The translations under genes and the position numbers were made by a program. The notes under the pieces are model-generated. The model did no database searches. It saw only the letters and a program-made list of their open reading frames with translations, and was not told the origin of the DNA. From Clostridia bacterium (lineage in GTDB: Bacteria > Bacillota > Clostridia > Oscillospirales > CAG-272), in the NCBI GenBank assembly GCA_017420845.1, contig JAFQOC010000220.1, positions 1 through 9,097 on the forward strand: a DNA stretch of 9,097 bases. The letters run 5' to 3'. Shown here one piece after another: positions 5,454-9,097 of this stretch; position 1 is the stretch's first letter; each line of letters begins with the position of its first letter.

Positions 5454-6070
5454 GTGGGTTAGATCTTTACCTGTCCCAGCGTGTGCTGGCTATGATGCTC
5501 GTCTACGCCGCTCTGGCAGGCTTCTGCCTGGGGGGCGTGCGCGATCTTTTGGGGCTGCTGACAGCCCTTCTTCTGCCCCTAAAATCAGAGAAAGAAACGT
5601 GCGGAGGAGAAAAAGGTTTTCCCTTTTCGACAAAGGCCTTTTTGACGTTTTGGCAGGACTTGCTTTTCCTGCTCCTCGCCGCCGTGACATTCATCCTTCT
5701 TTGCTACTACACGAATGATGGACAGATTCGCGCTCCGGCTATTTCGGGTATGGCAGGAGGTTTTTTTGTCTATTGCCATACGGTGGGGCTGCTCACAAAG
5801 AAGTGGATTTTGCGGCTGGCCGCGGGAATCAAGCATGGGCTGATCCGAACGGTTATACTGATGTTCTATCCCATTCGTTTCCTGATGACCGTTTTGTACG
5901 CCTTGGGTAAGATCCTGTGGCAGGTTACGGGCGGCAAGCTGGTCGCGTTGTCCCGAGAAAAAAACACCCAAAAACGGATCAAATCCATGACCGAGGCTGC
6001 GTCCCGTGGCTTTGACACTTTAGGAGAAAAGCCCTCTTCAGCGAAGGAAAAATTCGACTCCGCCGCATGA
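5450..6070 (+). CDS. yabQ: Spore cortex biosynthesis membrane protein YabQ
   Basis: A 206-residue integral membrane protein. In B. subtilis YabQ sits in the outer forespore membrane and is needed for cortex peptidoglycan. Seen: hydrophobic segments at about 11-29 (with a YAALAGFCLGGVRDLL pattern typical of the family's N-terminus), 66-86, 97-115 and 131-153, then a charged cytoplasmic-looking tail (165-206). A Cys/Gly/Lys-rich loop (45-60) separates the first two helices. The start ATG is inside the yabP stop (ATGA). The order yabP-yabQ-divIC matches B. subtilis. Sequence conservation of YabQ is low, so the call rests on topology, length and position together. Confidence 0.88.
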   Translation: MSGLDLYLSQRVLAMMLVYAALAGFCLGGVRDLLGLLTALLLPLKSEKETCGGEKGFPFSTKAFLTFWQDLLFLLLAAVTFILLCYYTNDGQIRAPAISGMAGGFFVYCHTVGLLTKKWILRLAAGIKHGLIRTVILMFYPIRFLMTVLYALGKILWQVTGGKLVALSREKNTQKRIKSMTEAASRGFDTLGEKPSSAKEKFDSAA

Positions 6071-6077
6071 ACGGCGG
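6060..6077 (+). other. Hairpin across the yabQ stop codon
   Basis: CCGCCG at 6060-6065 pairs with CGGCGG at 6072-6077 around a 6-nt loop that contains the yabQ stop codon (6068-6070). Pairing can continue outward (ACTC with GAGT) past a two-base bulge. No T-run follows, so it is not a standard terminator; it might limit sigma-E read-through or protect the yabPQ mRNA end. Confidence 0.35.
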
Positions 6078-6093
6078 GGAGTGGGGAAGTATA

Positions 6094-6133
6094 AGAAAGG
6101 AGCGCGGATGGCGCAGAAAGGAGCAACTATGGC
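6094..6133 (+). repeat. Tandem duplicated Shine-Dalgarno/ATG unit before divIC
   Basis: AGAAAGGAGC-N4-ATGGC occurs at 6094-6112 and again at 6115-6133, 21 bp apart. All four spacer bases differ, while the ten-base SD part and the five-base start part are identical. Both ATGs (6108 and 6129) are in the divIC frame and both have the SD 5 nt away, so both can serve as starts, giving proteins that differ by seven N-terminal residues (MAQKGAT). Confidence 0.85.
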
Positions 6134-6494
6134 CAAGCGTTTTGAATCCGAGCAGGAGCAGATCACCGTCGTTGACCCGGTTGAAAACGTGACTCCCGCA
6201 AGCCCTGATAGGGACAAACAGGTAGGCAAATCCATGCTTATGAAGCTTGCTCTGGCCTCCGTGGTCATTGCCGCTCTGATCATCAGCATCGCCAACCTTA
6301 TGGTTACCAACCAGCTCAGAGCCCAAACCGATGAATACAAGGCTGAGATCAACGCCTATAAGGAAAAGATCGCCCGTCTGAAATACTTCATCAATAAGGA
6401 AGTGGACGACGAATACATCATCGAGTACGCCCGTGAGTATTTGGATATGTATTTCCCCGACGAGGATATTTACTACAACGACGTCAACGAGTAA
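6129..6494 (+). CDS. divIC: Cell division protein DivIC / septum formation initiator (FtsB-like)
   Basis: A bitopic division protein that joins DivIB and FtsL in the septal complex regulating cell-wall synthesis. With this start it has 121 residues: a cytoplasmic N-terminus (1-36, acidic then KQVGKS), one transmembrane helix (about 37-59, LMKLALASVVIAALIISIAN), then an extracellular coiled coil (about 60-90, with QLRAQTDEYKAEINAYKEKI). DDEYIIEYAREYLDMYFPDE (93-112) is the family's conserved ExxAREKLxMxxPxE segment with small changes. The C-terminus is strikingly acidic and Tyr-rich (DEDIYYNDVNE). Two start codons are equally supported: ATG 6108 and ATG 6129. I list the second, which removes the repeat-encoded heptapeptide. 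Placement after yabQ and before smpB is consistent with Firmicute synteny. Division demands vegetative expression, so read-through from the hup promoter or an unseen promoter within yabQ is needed. Confidence 0.88.
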   Translation: MAKRFESEQEQITVVDPVENVTPASPDRDKQVGKSMLMKLALASVVIAALIISIANLMVTNQLRAQTDEYKAEINAYKEKIARLKYFINKEVDDEYIIEYAREYLDMYFPDEDIYYNDVNE

Positions 6495-6537
6495 GTACCG
6501 CGATCATTGAAAGACCCCAAGAAAGGAGGGCTCAACC

Positions 6538-7020
6538 ATGGCTGAAAAGACACCCAAGAGCGGTATCAAGGTTATCACCCAGAATAAAAAGGCATGGCAC
6601 GACTACTTTGTAGACGAAAAGTACGAGGCAGGCATTGAGCTCTTCGGTACCGAGGTCAAAAGCATTCGCGGCGGCGGTATCAATCTCAAGGATTCCTACT
6701 GTCAGGTCAAGGACGGCGAGCTCTACGCCATTGGCATCCACGTCAGCCCCTACGAGCATGGCAACATTTTCAACCGTGAGCCCCTTCGTGACCGCCGACT
6801 GCTCATGCATAAGCGCGAGATTATGAAGCTCCAGGGCCTCATGACCCAGAAGGGATATACTCTGGTGCCTCTTCAGGTCTACTTCAAGGGCTCTCGCCTC
6901 AAGGTTGAGCTGGGACTTTGCCGAGGAAAAAAGCTTTACGACAAGCGAGACTCTATCGCCAAGGCCGAATCCGACCGCGAGATCGGGCGCCGCATGAAGG
7001 ACAGAACCTACCGCAAATAA
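6538..7020 (+). CDS. smpB: SsrA-binding protein SmpB
   Basis: Binds the tRNA-like domain of tmRNA and takes it into stalled ribosomes for trans-translation; its C-terminal tail probes the empty mRNA channel. At 160 residues it is of normal length. Seen: the OB-fold body starting KVITQNKKAWHDYFV (11-25), AGIELFGTEVKSIR (31-44), the strongly conserved INLKDSY (48-54), SPYEHGNIFN (70-79), RRLLMHKREI (86-95), LVPLQVYFK (109-117), GLCRGKKLYDKRD (126-138), and a basic tail that ends in RRMKDRTYRK. GAAAGGAGG at 6521-6529, 8 nt before ATG 6538, fixes the start. Its RNA partner ssrA begins 99 nt after the stop on the same strand, the common Clostridia arrangement. Confidence 0.97.
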   Translation: MAEKTPKSGIKVITQNKKAWHDYFVDEKYEAGIELFGTEVKSIRGGGINLKDSYCQVKDGELYAIGIHVSPYEHGNIFNREPLRDRRLLMHKREIMKLQGLMTQKGYTLVPLQVYFKGSRLKVELGLCRGKKLYDKRDSIAKAESDREIGRRMKDRTYRK

Positions 7021-7119
7021 CCAATCATTTAATCAACAACCAACCAACCATCCATCCATCACTTAACCATTCTCTACCTTCTCTCCCTACCTCTTCACTA
7101 TTCACTCTTACCTCAATAT
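7014..7119 (+). other. G-free spacer between smpB and ssrA
   Basis: From the last smpB codons to the first base of tmRNA there are 106 consecutive bases without a G on the + strand. It includes short tetranucleotide repeats (CAAC three times near 7038, then ATCC three times near 7050) and C/T-rich blocks (7071-7110). No -35 or -10 resembling a promoter can be found, so ssrA is probably transcribed together with smpB and matured by 5' processing such as RNase P. Confidence 0.75.
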
Positions 7120-7487
7120 GGGGGTGTACCGGTTTCGACGGGGATCATGAAGTGCGATAAGCGGGTCAGGCCGGGTAATCCTGTTAACTGCCCAACCTTT
7201 AAAATTAAACGACAACTATACTGTTGCTCAGGCTGCCTAATTAGGCAGTGCCGCGGCTCATAATGCCGCCCGTTCCCCCCGGGAGTACCGCGACCCGAGG
7301 CTGAACGTCATGTAGCGGTGCCCGTGCATCGGTGGTTCGCCATTGAGCCGATCACGCAAAAAATGGCTGCCTGTGTCCGACCTTGCGCCTGAGGTCGTCC
7401 CCAGGGAGATCTGATCAGACGCTGCGCCCGGAGAAAGTCGCATGGATCGGTTTTCGGACAGGGGTTCGACTCCCCTCATCTCCACCA
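7120..7487 (+). ncRNA. ssrA: Transfer-messenger RNA (tmRNA, 10Sa RNA)
   Basis: Rescues ribosomes stalled on broken mRNAs and adds a degradation tag. The 5' end GGGGGTG (7120-7126) pairs with CATCTCC (7477-7483) to form the acceptor stem; A7484 and CCA (7485-7487) complete the encoded 3' end. The T-arm is AGGGG-TTCGACT-CCCCT (7460-7476). The family's invariant 5' block TTTCGACGGGG follows the acceptor stem, and GATC..TGCGA (7143-7157) pairs with TCGCA.GGATC (7437-7448) as helix P2. The tag frame begins near 7208 and reads NDNYTVAQAA, ending at TAA 7238-7240. The stop lies in a perfect 16-bp palindrome (CTGCCTAATTAGGCAG), the expected hairpin P5. The usual Ala resume codon is missing: the preceding triplet is TTA (7205-7207). 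The 3' part, with several G/C-rich helices, fits pseudoknots PK2-PK4. Confidence 0.95.
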
Positions 7488-7533
7488 TAGTAGAACCAGT
7501 CGAACCACACGGTTTGGCTGGTTGTCTTTATGC
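7488..7533. other. Candidate attachment junction (element end next to ssrA)
   Basis: The gap between the tmRNA 3' end and the recombinase stop is only 46 bp. The 3' end of ssrA is a common target for integrating elements, and a site-specific recombinase beside it suggests that an element joins the chromosome at or near here and extends to the right. No core repeat can be identified, because the other end of the element is outside the window. Confidence 0.3.
7494..7530 (+). terminator. Intrinsic terminator of ssrA
   Basis: Bases 7494-7506 pair with 7511-7523 over 13 bp (including two G-U pairs) around an ACAC tetraloop, starting 7 nt after the tmRNA CCA end. GTCTTTA follows, a modest T-tract. 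The same hairpin may stop transcripts of the convergent recombinase, whose stop codon is at 7534-7536. Confidence 0.7.
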
Positions 7534-9042
7534 TCAAAGGTCTGTTGTATAGACGATATGTCTGTCAGTGACCGCCATTCGTTTCCCAAAAGGCAAACAG
7601 AAATCCCGACGGATCTCTTGTGAGATTTCGTCGGGATTATTGTTTTGCGTATATTTGTAGAAGATCTCGATCTTGTCATCGAACAGGATGATCTTGTCTA
7701 TGAGGGTGTCGATGAGCATCTGTGGTTCCGCTTTCAACGCGTCCATCAGGAACGTCTCTACGTCCTCCCTGGTAAGCAGATTGGCTTCCTTGCACTCCTC
7801 GCTCAGGATCCGCCCGTTCAGCTCATCGATCTGCAATTCCAGTTCGGTGATACGATCCTTGGTGGTGGCGGTAAAGATACCGGCTTCCAGAGCCTTCATG
7901 AGATTATTCAAGGCCTTTTGCGCCTTGCTTCTCTCGTCCCGTAGGAGCGTCAGGACGGCTTGCTCGCGGGCACGCTTCCGATATACCTCGATCACCTCCT
8001 CGGCGATTGCAGACAGATTCTCGGGCTTATTCAGCAGCATGAGCGTCGTGTTCAGCACCATGTCCTCCAAGTCGGCTTTTCGGATACTTTCCTTGGAGCA
8101 GGAGTGGTGTTTTTTCCTGTTGGAGCATTTGTAATAGTACATGGTCGTCCCGTTCTGCGATGTACCGCTTTCACCGTTGATGGGTCTACCGCAAATACCG
8201 CATATGACCTTCTTTTTCAGTAAGAACGCTACCTCTCTGCTTGACGAACCAAGCTTGTTCTTTGCCAGCATCGTCTGCACACGGTTGAACAGCTCAGTCG
8301 GGACGATTTGCGGGTAGATGTTGGTAAACACCTCGTCTCCGTGGCGGTATATGCCGATGTATTTTTCAAGGCGAAGAATCTTGTAGATCGTATTCGCTTT
8401 GAATGGTTTGCCCATGTGTGTGACCCCTCTTGCGGTCAGCTCCTCGATGATCTCCCGTACGATCTTGCCGGTTGTGTAGGATTGATACATCCATCGCACG
8501 ATCTCGGCGCGTTCTTCGTGTATTATGATCTTCTTGTTGGCTGTCGTGTAGCCATACGGAACCTTCCCGCCTGCGAAGTTACCCTTCAAACGACTTTCAT
8601 TCTGCCCGCGACGGATCTTCTGGGATAGCTCTGCAGAGTAGTATTCCGACAGACCGATCAGGACGTTTTCTAGGATGATACCGTCCAGATTTTGCGTGCC
8701 GTCGATGTTCACCGATGTTCTTTGAGTAGCCGAGATCAAAATCTTCCCGTTCTTCTGAAGTCTCTGTTTGTTGACCGCCACCTCAATAGAATTTCTACCA
8801 AAACGATCCAGAGCGTACACCAATACGATCTCCCACGGTTGGGGTTTATCGCTGTCGGAGAGCATCTTCTGAAATGCCGCTCGGTTGTCGTTTGTGCCGG
8901 TCATGGCGCGGTCAATGTAAGTGTCGATGATTTTCAGATCGTTACGTTCAGCGAATTCGTGACAGACCCGAAGCTGACCCTCTATGGATTGCTCGGTCTG
9001 CCGTTCACTTGAATAACGTGCATAGATAACTGCTGTTTTCAT
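7534..9042 (-). CDS. Large serine recombinase (site-specific integrase)
   Basis: Cuts and joins DNA at attachment sites of a mobile element. Its 502 residues give a typical large serine recombinase. Domains in order: resolvase-type catalytic domain (about 3-150) with YARYSSERQ (7-15, nucleophile Ser11), Arg9, YALDRFGRN (76-84) and the long helix ENVLIGLSEYYSAELSQKIRRG (125-146); a recombinase DNA-binding domain (about 155-265, GKVPYGYT and IYKILRLEKYIGIYRHG); a zinc ribbon with Cys281, Cys284, Cys306 and Cys315; then a coiled coil (about 350-418) and a C-terminal tail. AGAAAGGA (complement of 9051-9058) is 8 nt before ATG 9042. The gene looks lower in GC than the core genes to its left, consistent with horizontal transfer. 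Its position beside ssrA suggests it belongs to an integrative element or prophage. It might be one of several recombinases in tandem. Confidence 0.93.
   Translation of the reverse strand: MKTAVIYARYSSERQTEQSIEGQLRVCHEFAERNDLKIIDTYIDRAMTGTNDNRAAFQKMLSDSDKPQPWEIVLVYALDRFGRNSIEVAVNKQRLQKNGKILISATQRTSVNIDGTQNLDGIILENVLIGLSEYYSAELSQKIRRGQNESRLKGNFAGGKVPYGYTTANKKIIIHEERAEIVRWMYQSYTTGKIVREIIEELTARGVTHMGKPFKANTIYKILRLEKYIGIYRHGDEVFTNIYPQIVPTELFNRVQTMLAKNKLGSSSREVAFLLKKKVICGICGRPINGESGTSQNGTTMYYYKCSNRKKHHSCSKESIRKADLEDMVLNTTLMLLNKPENLSAIAEEVIEVYRKRAREQAVLTLLRDERSKAQKALNNLMKALEAGIFTATTKDRITELELQIDELNGRILSEECKEANLLTREDVETFLMDALKAEPQMLIDTLIDKIILFDDKIEIFYKYTQNNNPDEISQEIRRDFCLPFGKRMAVTDRHIVYTTDL
7602..7638. 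repeat. Strong hairpin within the recombinase 3' end
   Basis: AATCCCGACG (7602-7611) pairs perfectly with 7629-7638, and ATCTC (7613-7617) continues with GAGAT (7622-7626) around a TTGT loop, about 15 bp in all. On the + strand ATTGTTTTG follows and on the - strand TTCTGTTTG, so it resembles a bidirectional terminator although it lies inside codons of the recombinase tail (NPDEISQEIRRDF region). Confidence 0.65.
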
Positions 9043-9060
9043 TTTGTTTTTCCTTTCTTA

Positions 9061-9097
9061 TCAGTCTTTAGATTTGTCTTTCGACGGGAGCGAACTA
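9061..9097 (-). CDS. Possible C-terminal end of a gene preceding the recombinase
   Basis: On the - strand one frame is open from the window edge and ends at TGA (complement of 9061-9063), reading SSLPSKDKSKD. This polar, Lys/Asp-rich stretch would be a plausible protein tail, and its stop is 18 nt before the recombinase ATG, as expected for an operon. Eleven codons are too few to identify a protein. Another recombinase or an element accessory gene would be typical at this place. Confidence 0.25.
   Translation of the reverse strand, partial: SSLPSKDKSKD

Noticed and set aside
7038..7058. Short CAAC and ATCC tetranucleotide repeats considered as a CRISPR or iteron array
   Set aside because: Units are only four bases, without spacers or regular spacing, and form part of the G-free tract.
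4489..7487. Search for a defence system, toxin-antitoxin pair or other new multi-gene system
   Set aside because: All genes in this stretch belong to known housekeeping or sporulation families; the only accessory gene is the recombinase, and its cargo is outside the window.
7258..7488. 76-codon - strand frame starting MVEMRGVEPLSE
   Set aside because: It lies wholly within tmRNA and reads the tRNA-like 3' end backwards, a well-known source of false proteins.

Overview
The window looks like the chromosome of an anaerobic, endospore-forming Firmicute of the Clostridia, probably an Oscillospiraceae/Ruminococcaceae-type gut bacterium. The evidence is strong AGGAGG-type ribosome binding sites, the sporulation genes yabP and yabQ, a Firmicute-type block hup-rqcP(yabO)-yabP-yabQ-divIC, and GC-rich third codon positions in the core genes. 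The genus is not resolved.

Layout. Positions 1-344 are non-coding: G/C-rich inverted repeats, then a promoter with an extended -10 and a 5' leader hairpin for rhaB. Two genes follow on the + strand: rhamnulokinase (345-1817) and a long, divergent ribose-phosphate pyrophosphokinase (1968-3131), closed by a GC-rich hairpin at 3147-3170. On the - strand, 3302-4216 encodes a cysteine-rich protein (25 Cys, five consecutive) of unknown function with a perfect Shine-Dalgarno sequence. From 4421 a good sigma-A promoter drives hup (HU) and rqcP. A 46-bp copy of the 3' end of rqcP lies just downstream. yabP-yabQ follow, preceded by a convincing sigma-E promoter, then divIC, which has two tandem Shine-Dalgarno/ATG units, and smpB.

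After smpB comes a tract of 106 bases without a single G, then the tmRNA gene ssrA (7120-7487) with a tag frame reading NDNYTVAQAA, and a hairpin terminator. Immediately beyond, on the - strand, is a large serine recombinase (7534-9042). It probably marks the end of an integrated element that runs off the right edge.

How the genes fit together. HU packs the nucleoid. RqcP works on obstructed 50S subunits, and SmpB with tmRNA rescues stalled 70S ribosomes, so two ribosome-rescue pathways sit within 3 kb. DivIC acts in vegetative division, whereas YabP and YabQ act in the sporulating mother cell. This explains the internal sigma-E promoter inside an otherwise vegetative run of genes. The right-hand recombinase is accessory. 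No clearly new multi-gene system is visible. The most interesting signals are small: the partial gene duplication, the doubled start of divIC, the G-free spacer, the unusual tmRNA tag, and the Cys-rich orphan.
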